Positions 17,278-25,746 of a DNA stretch of 64,000 nt are shown in pieces; position 1 is the stretch's first letter; each line of letters starts with the position of its first letter. Location: contig NZ_CP113910.1 of assembly GCF_024701375.2 (NCBI RefSeq), forward strand, positions 1,612,001 to 1,676,000. The letters are read 5' to 3'. Source of the DNA: Streptomyces sp. KMM 9044. Its GTDB lineage: Bacteria > Actinomycetota > Actinomycetes > Streptomycetales > Streptomycetaceae. The position numbers and the translations under genes were made by a program. The notes under the pieces were generated by a model. It made no database searches, was not told the DNA's origin, and worked only from the letters and a program-made list of their open reading frames with translations.

Positions 17278-17306
17278 ATAGCCAAGTGGCTATGGCCAGT
17301 AGCCAC
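17278..17306. promoter_or_regulatory. Overlapping GntR operators between GntR and DUF1152 genes
   Basis: ATAGCCA-AG-TGGCTAT (17278-17293) overlaps GTGGCTA-7nt-TAGCCAC (17286-17306). Both use the AGTGGC half-site of 16439-16480. They lie between the divergent starts at 17257 and 17350, so one regulator could control both. Confidence 0.75.
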
Positions 17307-17349
17307 TATAGGATGAGTGGTCAACCCCCGACCCCGTAGGCTGAACCGC

Positions 17350-18447
17350 ATGAAGCGGTTGATCGTCGCAGCAGGAGGAGGGGGCGACGCAGTCGCCGCC
17401 GCAATGCTTCACACCGCCCTCTACGGCGACGAGGACCAGGCGGTGATCCTCACGTACGCGTGGGACCGCCTCTTGATCGACCCGGTACCGGGCCCCCGAG
17501 GACCGAACAACTTCACCGGCCTCCAGCGCCTCACCCCAACAGTCTGGACAGTGCCGGCCAACGCCCGCCCGATCGCTTCAGCAGGCTCCACCCTCCCCCG
17601 CCTCGCGGCAGAGCTCCCGCACACCTTCGCGCTGATCGACCCGCACCACGGAGTCGAGGGCATCACCCGCCAACTCGAAGAGCTGGTGATCCAGTTCTCA
17701 CCCGAGTCGATCGATCTCTTGGACGTCGGCGGAGACATCCTCGCCCGAGGCGATGAGCCAACGCTCAAGAGCCCGCTCGCAGATGCCGTCACGCTCGCCG
17801 CGTCCTGCCAAGTGAACGCACCAATCCGCCTCCTCGTGGCAGGCCCCGGCCTGGACGGCGAACTGCCTCCTGATGACCTGCGAGCAATGCTCGGCCCGCT
17901 CGTCCACACCTTCACGGCGAAGGATGTAGAGCCAGTCAACTCGGTCCTGGAGTGGCACCCCTCCGAGGCAACCGGGATGCTCGCGGCGACAGCCCGCGGC
18001 GTACGCGGCACATGCGAGATGCGGGACGCCGGCCTTCCCGTCCCTCTCACCGACGAAGGCCCGACCGTCTATGAGGTCGACCTCGACGAGGCTCTAAGCC
18101 GCAACGAATTGGCCCGCGCCATCACGACCACCGCCACCCTGGACGAGGTCGAGGCATACAGCCGTGAGATCTGCGGGTACTCAGAGATCGACTACGAGCG
18201 CAACAAGGCCACGTGGCTCAAGAACCAGCCGCCGACGAGGCTTGACCCCGATGCTGCACTGACCCGACTCGATGAGTTCGAGGCGGAGGCCCAAGGCCGC
18301 GGAGTCACCCATACGTCGTTCCGCCGCATCACCGAGGCACTGAACTTCAACGGCTCCCTACGCGAGGACCTGCGCCAACTGCTGATCAACAGCCGTCCGG
18401 AGCAGTACGACGCGCCCTTGTGGCGGATCACAGCCCCTGCTGAGTAA
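17350..18447 (+). CDS. DUF1152-domain protein
   Basis: A 365-residue protein beginning MKRLIVAAGGGGDAVAAAML, the glycine-rich nucleotide-binding-like start of DUF1152 proteins, followed by SIDLLDVGGDILARGDEPTL, LLVAGPGLDGEL and GTCEMRDAGLPVPLTDEGPT. The family is of unknown activity; the GGGGDA start and acidic DVGGD motif suggest a phosphate- or nucleotide-binding enzyme. It is divergent from a GntR gene and shares its operator region. ATG at 17350 is the only start that fits the family. Confidence 0.8.
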   Translation: MKRLIVAAGGGGDAVAAAMLHTALYGDEDQAVILTYAWDRLLIDPVPGPRGPNNFTGLQRLTPTVWTVPANARPIASAGSTLPRLAAELPHTFALIDPHHGVEGITRQLEELVIQFSPESIDLLDVGGDILARGDEPTLKSPLADAVTLAASCQVNAPIRLLVAGPGLDGELPPDDLRAMLGPLVHTFTAKDVEPVNSVLEWHPSEATGMLAATARGVRGTCEMRDAGLPVPLTDEGPTVYEVDLDEALSRNELARAITTTATLDEVEAYSREICGYSEIDYERNKATWLKNQPPTRLDPDAALTRLDEFEAEAQGRGVTHTSFRRITEALNFNGSLREDLRQLLINSRPEQYDAPLWRITAPAE

Positions 18448-18984
18448 CAACCTTCTTCACGGGTTTCAAGGCGGCTCGCTCCGCTCACCGCACGCGGCCC
18501 GGCCCCCGGCCTGGCCTGCGCTCCTGTCTCCGCCCCGCTCCAGCCCGGCCGGCGTCCGTGCCGCGCGCACAGCAATCAGCCGCCTGACGTCAGAGAAGGG
18601 GTTCGTCGTGGCTGGGGCGGTCGGTTCCGCGGCTTTACGGAGCCACTTTGGCGCGAGCCTCGAAGATCATGGCCCCAACGTCGTGCTTTACCGGGCAGGT
18701 CCACTACCTGCCCGACGCGCCGGAAGCTTACGGGGCCATGATCACTCGCGCCAAAGCAGCGCCACCCCAAAGCCGCTCCACCGCCCTGGGTGGCGCACAG
18801 GAACCAGCCCTGCATTTCCGCTGGTCAGAAACGGTCATGGAAGGCCTTACTTCCGTATGGTTTCGGTCTTTTTCGATGTCTGAGGCGGTGCGGGAACTTC
18901 TCGGCCGGTGGTGGTCGTCTGCGCGGGTGCACCCTTTGGTGCGGACAGTGGTCTGTGCGGCAGCGGGAAAGGGAGGGGCCGGGG
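18448..18984. other. Gene-free stretch before the Trypco2 gene
   Basis: No credible gene in 537 bp. The main structure is the nested inverted repeat at 18646-18756. The start of the stretch is very C-rich. Promoters for the Trypco2/trypsin operon should lie between 18760 and 18970. Confidence 0.5.
18646..18756. repeat. 111-bp nested inverted repeat
   Basis: Three stems share one axis. The outer pair is CTTTGGCGCGAG (18646-18657) with its complement (18745-18756). The middle pair is GATCATGGCCCC (18665-18676) with its complement (18732-18743). The inner hairpin is GGGCAGGT-CCACT-ACCTGCCC (18693-18713). Arms of 12, 12 and 8 bp are perfect. It could be a folded RNA, a small non-autonomous element or a recombination site. 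Confidence 0.75.
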
Positions 18985-19305
18985 ATGGCTGAAGAGATCG
19001 GGATTGCGGAGGCTGTGGAGCATCTGCGGGCGGAGTTGGTGGCCGCTGCGGCAGGCGGTGGAAGCGGTCCGCGGTTCGAGGTGGGGCCGGTGGAGCTGGA
19101 GTTTTCGGTGGAGATGCGCAAGGAGGGCAAGGCCGGGGTGAAGGCGTGGGTGGTGTCGGCCGGTGCGGGGACATCGAGAGTGTCGGTGCACCGGGTGAAG
19201 CTCGTGCTGACGCCGAAGGACACCACGACGGGCACGGCGTATCACGTGAACACCGACCTGCCGGATGAGACGGGTGAGGTGCTGGGGTCCCGGTTCGGCG
19301 AGTAA
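18985..19305 (+). CDS. Trypco2-family protein (trypsin-co-occurring domain)
   Basis: A 106-residue protein: EEIGIAEAVEHLRAELVAAA, GPRFEVGPVELEFSVEMRKE, VKAWVVSAGAGTSRVSVHRV, KLVLTPKDTT. This is the pattern of the TRYPCO2 family, named for genomic linkage to trypsin-like proteases in NTP-dependent conflict systems. A helix leads into a beta-rich domain. ATG at 18985 follows GGGAGGGG. It lies 86 bp upstream of the trypsin-STAND gene in the same direction, so the two are probably co-transcribed. It may regulate or adapt the protease; the mechanism is unknown. Confidence 0.85.
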   Translation: MAEEIGIAEAVEHLRAELVAAAAGGGSGPRFEVGPVELEFSVEMRKEGKAGVKAWVVSAGAGTSRVSVHRVKLVLTPKDTTTGTAYHVNTDLPDETGEVLGSRFGE

Positions 19306-19391
19306 CCGGGTGGCATCCACGCTGCCGGGTCGGCCCGCGCCTGGATCGGGGGCGAGGCCTGTAAGGACACAGATCGGGGAGGCAGGGCGGG

Positions 19392-22300
19392 GTGGACAGG
19401 GCGCGGGTGGTGGTGGTGCGGTCCGGTGAGGCTCGGGGGTCGGGGTATGTGCTGGGCGGTCGGCTGGTGCTGACGGCCGCGCACGTGCTCAAGGACCGCG
19501 GGCGGGTGTCGGTGCAATTGCCCGGCCGTGCCGGGCGGGTGCCGTGTCGGGTGGTGTGGGAACGGCTGGAGGCCGGCCCTCAGGGGTGGGACGCGGCGTT
19601 GCTGCTGGCCGGGGAGGATCTGTCGGACAGGCCTTTGCCCGGAGTGCGGTGGGGGCGGTTGGTGACGATGCAGGCCTGTCCCGCACAGTGCCTGGGTTAT
19701 CCGGTGGTGGGGCAGGCCGGTGCCGATGCGGTGTCGCTGGTGCAGGCTGACGGGCGGGTGCTGCCGGAAAGCGGCCGGGACAGGGACCGGTACGTCCTGG
19801 TAGGTGAGGCGGGAGCCGAACTGTATCAGGGCGCTGCGCCGTGGGGCGGGATGTCGGGGGCGGCGTTGTGGTGCGGCAGCGCATCAGGAATGGCGCCACT
19901 GCTGACCGGGGTGGTGGCCGGTGATCCGCCCGGCTGGAGCCACACCCGGCTGGAGGCCATGCCGGCCTATGTCCTGGCGTCGGATCCGGTGGTAGGGGAG
20001 CTGATCGAGGAGCACACCGGGCGGGCGATGCTACTGGAGCCCGCAGACCTGCAACACCTCGCCGACCGCACCGCCATCCCCCGGCCGCCCCGATCCCCGG
20101 CCGATCTGCTGCGCCCGGAACAGGCGACGGTGTCCTTCATGCGCCGCGAAGATCTGCTCGAGAAGGATCTGACCCCTTGGTGCGAGCTGCCTTCCAGCCA
20201 GGCGCAGTCCGCCCCTCACGATGAGCCTGCCAGCGCATGGGGTTGGGGGCAGAGCCTGGTGCAGGCTCGGTTGCTGACCGGGCCGGGTGGTGCGGGAAAG
20301 ACCCGGCTGGCGGCCGAACTCGCCACCCGGATGACGAGCCGGGGCTGGGCCGCGATCCGCCTGACCACCGATACCAGGGTGCCGCTGGATGTGCTGTCCC
20401 GGGTGCGCCGGCCGCTGCTGATCGTCGTCGACTACGCCGAGACCCGCGTCCCGCAACTGCATGCTCTGCTGGAGGCGGTCGACCACGACCAGGTCACCAG
20501 CCCCGTGCGGGTGCTGGCCCTGGCCCGTGCCGCGGGCGACTGGTGGACCCGGGCCACCGAGCACCCCCACAGCCAGGCCCTGGCCACCGCCCCTGTCACA
20601 CCGGTTCCGGCCCTGCACCACACCTCCCAGGACCGCACCGCCGCCTACCGTCAGGCCCTGGGCGACTTCAGCACCCGACTGCGCCGGCTCTTCCCCGCCA
20701 CCGACTGGGCGACCCTCCTGCCTGCCCTTACCACTGTGGACGCGATGCCCGCCCTGGCCGGCGCCGAGTTCGACACACCCTTGTCGGTGCAGATGGCCGC
20801 CCTCCTCGCCCTCCTCGACACCACCGGCACCCCGCAAACCCCAGGCCGGGCCACCGCGTTGGAAGGCAGGCTGCTGGGACACGAACGCAAGTACTGGGAC
20901 GAGACCGCCAATAGCCCCGAGCGAGGCCTGACCGGGGAGCACAGCGGGACCGAGACCCGTGCCCTCGCCGTCGCCCTGGCCTGCCTGGCCCCCGCGACCG
21001 ACCGTGATCACGCCAGGGCGCTCTTGGCCCGGCTTCCCGGTCTGGCCGACGACAGCGCGGCCGCCGTCCGCGGGGCACTGGCCACCTGGCTCGCGGATCT
21101 CTACCCGACCCCGGCAGGCTCCGTATGGGGCAGCCTCCAACCCGACCGCATCGCCGAATACCACCTCGGCACCCAGCTCAGCCGCGAACCCGCCCTGTTC
21201 ACCCGCATCCTGACCACCCTCACCGGCGCACCTGCCGAACAGGCCCTGACCGTGCTGGCCCGCACCGCCCAGCACCCCCACCACCACAACGCGATCAACG
21301 GCATCCTGCGTGACGCCCTCACCACGGCCCCGACCGTGCTGGGACCGGCCGCCCTGACCACAGCGACCCGCACCGCCCATACCTCGCCCTTGATCGACGC
21401 TCTGACTCACCTGACCCGCGCTACACAGGACATCACCCTGCTGCACCACCTCAGCGACCAGCTACCGGAATCCACCCTGGCCCTCAGCGAGTGGGCAGCC
21501 GACCTCAGCACAGCCCTGGTCGAACACCACGACACACACGAACCCAGCCTGCCCGACCTCGCCATGTCGCTGAACAACCAGTCCAACCGTCTGGCGGACC
21601 TGGGGCGGCGCGAGGAAGCACTGACCGCCATCACCCGCGCCGTCGACACCTACCGCACCCTGGCCAAGCAGCAGCCCGACGCCTTCCTCCCCGAACTCGC
21701 CATGTCGCTGAACAACCAGTCCAACCGTCTGGCGGACCTGGGGCGGCGCGAGGAAGCACTGACCGCCATCACCCGCGCCGTCGACACCTACCGCACCCTG
21801 GCCAAGCAGCAGCCCGACGCCTTCCTCCCCGAACTCGCCATGTCGCTGAACAACCAGTCCAACTGTCTGGCGGACCTGGGGCGGCGCGAGGAAGCACTGA
21901 CCGCCATCACCCGCGCCGTCGACACCTACCAGACCCTGGCCAAGCAGCAGCCCGACGCCTTCCTCCCCGAACTCGCCATGTCGCTGAACAACCAGTCCAA
22001 CCGTCTGGCGGACCTGGGGCGGCGCGAGGAAGCACTGACCGCCATCACCCGCGCCGTCGACACCTACCAGACCCTGGCCAAGCAGCAGCCCGACGCCTTC
22101 CTCCCCAAACTCGCCGGTTCGCTGAACAACCAGTCCAACCGTCTGGCGGACCTGGGGCGGCGCGAGGAAGCACTGACCGCCATCACCCGCGCCGTCGACA
22201 CCTACCGCACCCTGGCCAAGCAGCAGCCCGACGCCTTCCTCCCCGAACTCGCCATGTCGCTGAACAACCAGTCCAACCGTCTGGCGGACCTGGGGCGGCG

Positions 22301-22715
22301 CGAGGAAGCACTGACCGCCATCACCCGCGCCGTCGACACCTACCGCACCCTGGCCAAGCAGCAGCCCGACGCCTTCCTCCCCAAACTCGCCGGTTCGCTG
22401 AACAACCAGTCCGTCCGTCTGGCGGACCTGGGGCGGCGCGAGGAAGCACTGACCGCCATCACCCGCGCCGTCGACACCTACCGCACCCTGGCCAAGCAGC
22501 AGCCCGAAGTATTCACGGAACCTCTGAAGCGGAGTATCCAGCTACGCAAGTTGCTGGAAGAAATGCCAGAAGAGTGGCCCGTGACCGCTTCCGCACCACA
22601 ACCGCACCAGATCGAGCAGGGAACAGCGGGGTATCACAGTGAAGCAGACATCGCCGACGAGGGTGCAGATCACCCATCGACGCAGGTCAACCTCGATTCT
22701 TCACTTGCGGTGTGA
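19392..22715 (+). CDS. Trypsin-STAND NTPase-TPR protein (candidate conflict/defence system)
   Basis: A 1107-residue, three-part protein. Residues 1-220 are a trypsin-like protease with a full triad: His31 (LTAAHVL), Asp67 (GWDAALLL) and Ser155 (GGMSGAALW). Residues about 285-700 form a STAND/NACHT-like NTPase with Walker A LLTGPGGAGKT (P-loop about 297-304), Walker B LLIVVDYAE (Asp347) and VRVLALARAAGDWW as a probable sensor. A helical region follows, then seven nearly identical 46-residue TPR repeats and a short acidic tail. No signal peptide or membrane helix is seen, so it is cytosolic. STAND proteins are switches that oligomerise on a trigger bound by their repeats; the effector here would be proteolysis. 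GTG at 19392 follows GGGGAGG. Confidence 0.9.
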   Translation: MDRARVVVVRSGEARGSGYVLGGRLVLTAAHVLKDRGRVSVQLPGRAGRVPCRVVWERLEAGPQGWDAALLLAGEDLSDRPLPGVRWGRLVTMQACPAQCLGYPVVGQAGADAVSLVQADGRVLPESGRDRDRYVLVGEAGAELYQGAAPWGGMSGAALWCGSASGMAPLLTGVVAGDPPGWSHTRLEAMPAYVLASDPVVGELIEEHTGRAMLLEPADLQHLADRTAIPRPPRSPADLLRPEQATVSFMRREDLLEKDLTPWCELPSSQAQSAPHDEPASAWGWGQSLVQARLLTGPGGAGKTRLAAELATRMTSRGWAAIRLTTDTRVPLDVLSRVRRPLLIVVDYAETRVPQLHALLEAVDHDQVTSPVRVLALARAAGDWWTRATEHPHSQALATAPVTPVPALHHTSQDRTAAYRQALGDFSTRLRRLFPATDWATLLPALTTVDAMPALAGAEFDTPLSVQMAALLALLDTTGTPQTPGRATALEGRLLGHERKYWDETANSPERGLTGEHSGTETRALAVALACLAPATDRDHARALLARLPGLADDSAAAVRGALATWLADLYPTPAGSVWGSLQPDRIAEYHLGTQLSREPALFTRILTTLTGAPAEQALTVLARTAQHPHHHNAINGILRDALTTAPTVLGPAALTTATRTAHTSPLIDALTHLTRATQDITLLHHLSDQLPESTLALSEWAADLSTALVEHHDTHEPSLPDLAMSLNNQSNRLADLGRREEALTAITRAVDTYRTLAKQQPDAFLPELAMSLNNQSNRLADLGRREEALTAITRAVDTYRTLAKQQPDAFLPELAMSLNNQSNCLADLGRREEALTAITRAVDTYQTLAKQQPDAFLPELAMSLNNQSNRLADLGRREEALTAITRAVDTYQTLAKQQPDAFLPKLAGSLNNQSNRLADLGRREEALTAITRAVDTYRTLAKQQPDAFLPELAMSLNNQSNRLADLGRREEALTAITRAVDTYRTLAKQQPDAFLPKLAGSLNNQSVRLADLGRREEALTAITRAVDTYRTLAKQQPEVFTEPLKRSIQLRKLLEEMPEEWPVTASAPQPHQIEQGTAGYHSEADIADEGADHPSTQVNLDSSLAV
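21549..22514 (+). repeat. Seven tandem 138-bp coding repeats (TPR array)
   Basis: Seven in-frame copies of 138 bp start at 21549, 21687, 21825, 21963, 22101, 22239 and 22377. They encode 46-residue units with the core RLADLGRREEALTAITRAVD. Copies differ at very few bases: Glu/Lys/Asp at position 3, Met/Gly at 6, Asn/Val and Arg/Cys at 13-14, Arg/Gln at 36. Identity extends to synonymous sites, showing recent duplication or gene conversion. Positions 6 and 3 change together (Lys-Gly in copies 5 and 7). Confidence 0.95.
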
Positions 22716-22860
22716 CGTCGGTCGGTTCGGCGGTTTGCCCGTAATGTCCCCTGCCGTTCGAGGACGGGCCGTCGCGTGACGCTGCGGGGCGTCGGGTTCC
22801 ACGGGCCCGAGGGTGCTGCGGGTCCTCTCCTCTCCGCTGTCGTCGGGGCGGGGCCGACCG

Positions 22861-24319
22861 TCAGGTGTGGGCCGGAAGCTGGGTGGCCCGCTGCCAGGCG
22901 GTGGCGAACGCCGGCGCCCAGGGCCAGGTGCGGTCGAGGTGGAGGGTGCGTCTGCGTGCGTGGGCGGTGAGCCGGGCGGGCAGGTGGTAGAGCCTCCTGC
23001 GGATCGTCTCCGGTTCGGCGGCGGCGAGTTCGGGCTCGTCATGCAGGAGAAGGAGCCTGGTCCATGCGTCGAGGTCCGCGGCGATAGTGGCAGCCAGCAC
23101 CCAGGCGGCGTTCAGCTGCCAGGACTTCGAGGGCAGCAGCCCGAGGCCGATCCGCTTGATCGCCTTGACACGATCCTCGACCTCGGCATGATCACGGTAG
23201 AGAGCATCGACGAACCACACCTGCCCGGAGCCGGACACCCCGGAAAGCCCCTGGTGGGCGGGAATGTTCGTGGCGACGATCTGGTAACGCCAGCCGGTGC
23301 GCTGCTCGAACGCGGTCAGCTTCTTCAGATCGCGGCGCGAGGGCTTGACCCGGCGCACGATCAGCCGCATCCCCTCGGGCCAGCCGCTCAGGTCGCGCAC
23401 CCCGGTCAGCTCGGCGACCTGGTAGGTGACCTTCTGTCCGTCCGGGCCCTTGATCTCGTGGACCTCGCCGTCCTGCCGCAGCGCGTCGTTCCACACGTCC
23501 GCGGGCAGCAGTGCGATCGCGGCCTCGTCGGCGGTATTGATGGCCCAGCCGGTCACCCAGCGCACTCGGCGGCGGCTGGTGGTCAGCGCCTGCAGATGCT
23601 CAAGGAGGCCGTGGCTGAAGGCCGCGCCGTCGATCCTCACCAGCAGCTTCGACCACAGCGGCAGCGGAGTTGCCGCAGCGCGGCGGCCAGCACCGTCTTG
23701 TGGTCGGCGACGTCGTTGGACGCCGCGTTGCCCGGCCGTAGCAGCATGGTCACGCACTCGCGGGTATTGGCCAGCCAGGCGCCCAGCGGGTGATGTCCGT
23801 AGCCGCCCTTGAACGTGCCGGCCGCGCCGTCCTTCTTGCTGGTGCAGGTCACCAAGGTGGCATCGAGATCCAGGACGTACCAGTTGGTGAGCGTGCGCCC
23901 GCATACCGAGATCCACGGGAACCCACCGGGCCGCAGGGCGAGCAGCGTCCACACCCCACGCCGTATCACGGCGCGCACGCGCTCCACCCGGGCTCCGACA
24001 GGGCCGTCGATGGCTTCCAGCGTGCGCCACAGGGTGCTGTCCGAGACCGGACGGGGAAGAACGGCCTCCAGTGCTGCTGCAGTTGCTCGGCCTGCAGGAC
24101 ATTCCTCGCGCCGAGGACGATCGCGCAGGCCAGCTGGACCAGGGCCATCCCGCGATCCCGCCACCCCGGCCCGACGCCGCGGGGCAGCGCGGCGGCCAGG
24201 GCGCGGGTCAGCCCGACCCGGTCCGCGATCCGGTGCAGCAGCACCACGCCCGCATGCCCGACCAGGTTCTTGCCGTCGGCCCGCACAACGAGCCGACGAT
24301 CCCATTCGGTAGCCTGCAC
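22861..24319 (-). pseudogene. IS1380-family transposase with two frameshifts
   Basis: Three frames together give an IS1380-family DDE transposase: QATEWDRRLVVRADGKNLVG to NVLQAEQLQQH; then VSDSTLWRTLEAIDGPVGAR, YVLDLDATLVTCTSKKDGAA and NDVADHKTVLAAALRQL; then LLVRIDGAAFSHGLLEHLQA through RYQIVATNIPAHQG to the stop at 22861. Frame changes fall near 24075 and 23660. The element interrupts the interval between the trypsin-STAND gene and the attachment site. Its ends probably lie near 22744 and 24390, but the inverted repeats are not clear. Confidence 0.8.
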
Positions 24320-24477
24320 CTGTTGGGTGCCCCCACTCTGCGACGTTCTTGATCTAGGAAGTTCAGATCATCGCAGGTCAGGGGCACCCTTCCGCTATCA
24401 GGGCGTCACATCACTGACGGACGGCCCTCGTAGCTGAATACACGAGGTCAATGCCCTGACCGACCGCAAATGATCGC

Positions 24478-24524
24478 AGCTTCCCAAGCTGAGAGCGCGA
24501 GTTCGATTCTCGTCACCCGCTCCA
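24478..24524 (+). other. 3' fragment of tRNA-Gly(CCC): probable attachment site
   Basis: This stretch reads as the 3' two-thirds of a tRNA-Gly: anticodon arm CAGCTTCCCAAGCTG, variable AGAGC, T arm GCGAGTTCGATTCTCGT, then CACCCGCTCCA with the 3' acceptor strand. The 5' half (GCGGGTG acceptor strand and D arm) is absent, so it is not a working tRNA. Integrative elements duplicate the 3' end of their target tRNA at the distal end. The orientation places the element to the left, which is where the AICE genes lie. No integrase gene remains. Confidence 0.8.
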
Positions 24525-24529
24525 TGCGA

Positions 24530-24556
24530 AACCCCCAGGTCATCGACCCGGGGGTT
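24530..24556 (+). terminator. tRNA-type hairpin terminator
   Basis: AACCCCC / GGGGGTT stem (24530-24536 and 24550-24556) followed by CTTTGTTG, starting six bases after the tRNA fragment. It was probably the original tRNA-Gly terminator. Confidence 0.75.
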
Positions 24557-24713
24557 CTTTGTTGTCGTCGTCGAGCCCGGCGACCGCCCGTTGCCGCTCC
24601 TCGTCGGGATGCTGTTGGACCGGCGCGGCCTTCCCGCACGGCCGGTAGGCCCGCACCATCGTTCCCCTGAGCTGCCGGTGCACGCGCTCACACACCGGCC
24701 GGTCTTTTCTCCT

Positions 24714-24817
24714 CTAGTACTCCAGCCGTAGTTCGGTATCTGGGCTGGTCAGCGGCCTGGTGGCGTGGAGTGTAGCGGGGACGCCGGGTGCGCGGGACGG
24801 ACTTTGCCACCGCGCCC
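24714..24817. repeat. Left 104-bp inverted end of the IS701 element
   Basis: Starts CTAGTACTCCAGCCGTAG and matches the complement of 30662-30765 over about 104 bp with only a few differences. The two copies are in opposite orientation 5.9 kb apart. Confidence 0.9.
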
Positions 24818-25008
24818 CGGCTAATAGGTAGCCGCGTCGTTCGTAGTGGCTCTGGCGGGCGCGTGCCTGGTGGCGTCGTCTCCACCGTGACCAGTTCAGG
24901 GTGTGGCCGCGGCGTGTGGGGCGGTGCGGGGGTTCAGCTGCCAGGAGACGGCGGATCTCGGCCGGCGTGAGGTCCACGAGGTCGGGAGTGTCGTCGTCGG
25001 GGCCCCTT
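24714..25008 (-). pseudogene. IS701 transposase, C-terminal segment
   Basis: Encodes PDLVDLTPAEIRRLLAAEPP and HTLNWSRWRRRHQARARQSH then YERRG, the conserved C-terminus of Streptomyces IS701 transposases. It is cut from the body of the gene by the ISKra4 element. Across the duplicated TTTCGCGTT joint the frame is off by one, in an AAAAAGGGG run. Confidence 0.75.
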
Positions 25009-25119
25009 TTTCGCGTTGGGTGCGGCTCTTCTTCAGTGAGCTGGTGATGCCGTGCGCCGTTGCCGTTCGTGCGCGGATGGCGGATCGTCGTGTCCTGAGA
25101 CGTGGTCTTGGAGGCGGCG

Positions 25120-25698
25120 ATGGTGTCGTGGCTGGAGGAGCTCGATCGGCGGGAGGCTGCCGCGCGGGAGGAAATCGCCGAACTGCGCTCCCAGATCGCA
25201 GAGTTGACCAGGCGAGTTGCTGACCGGGAGGAGAGGCTGTCCCGGCTGGAGATCACCCGGGAGACGATGACGGAGATCCTGTCCGGCGACGGGGCGGTGA
25301 GGGTGTCCGTGGACGAGGCCGCGGGGGAAGTGCCGGTGGAGGGGAGCGGGGCGGGATCGCCGGTCGGGGTGCGGCTGGTGCCGCAGTGGGAGCCGGGGCT
25401 TGAGGCGGATGTGCTGCCGCGCTCGTACCGGGACGTCGTCGAGGTGTTGCAGGACGCGGTGCATCCGATGCGGGCGCATCATCTGTGCGCCGCGCTGGGG
25501 TTGTCGACGGACAAGAACAAGGTGGAGGGGTTCCGTTCGAAGCTGAAACGGCTGGTGGAGCGGGGCTGGCTGGCCGAGGACGAGCCGGGCCTGTTCGCGT
25601 GGGGCGGCGCGCGGAGGGCGGGAGCGGGTGCGCCGGAGCGGGAAGCCGCGGCCGACGGGCGGCGTCGCGCCGGTGTGGGGCCGGGCTCTCGTCCCTAG
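25120..25698 (+). CDS. IS accessory protein (coiled coil + winged helix)
   Basis: A 192-residue protein. Residues 1-60 form a charged coiled coil (SWLEELDRREAAAREEIAEL, ELTRRVADREERLSRLEITR). A Gly/Ala-rich linker follows, then LPRSYRDVVEVLQDAVHPMR, HHLCAALGLSTDKNKVEGFR and SKLKRLVERGWLAEDEPGLF, which reads as a winged helix. ATG at 25120 has GGAGG five bases upstream, preferred over 25102. It ends 48 bp before the transposase start. Related genes are at 10764 and 40331. Function unknown; perhaps a transposition regulator or end-binding protein. Confidence 0.75.
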   Translation: MVSWLEELDRREAAAREEIAELRSQIAELTRRVADREERLSRLEITRETMTEILSGDGAVRVSVDEAAGEVPVEGSGAGSPVGVRLVPQWEPGLEADVLPRSYRDVVEVLQDAVHPMRAHHLCAALGLSTDKNKVEGFRSKLKRLVERGWLAEDEPGLFAWGGARRAGAGAPEREAAADGRRRAGVGPGSRP

Positions 25699-25746
25699 CG
25701 TCGATGGTGCCAACCGAATTCGCCACTGTCCGAGGACGAGAGCCCG

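Noticed and set aside
20031..21449. 472-codon minus-strand frame within the trypsin-STAND gene
   Set aside because: Antisense shadow of a well-supported coding sequence, with low-complexity Gly/Arg content.
21549..22514. CRISPR array or phage-type tandem repeat
   Set aside because: The repeats are contiguous, in frame and code for TPR units; there are no spacers.
21491..22642. Arg/His-rich repetitive protein in another frame over the TPR repeats
   Set aside because: It only reflects the 138-bp repeats read out of frame; no start or ribosome site supports it.
24478..24524. A functional tRNA gene
   Set aside because: The 5' acceptor strand and D arm are missing, so only a 3' fragment is present.
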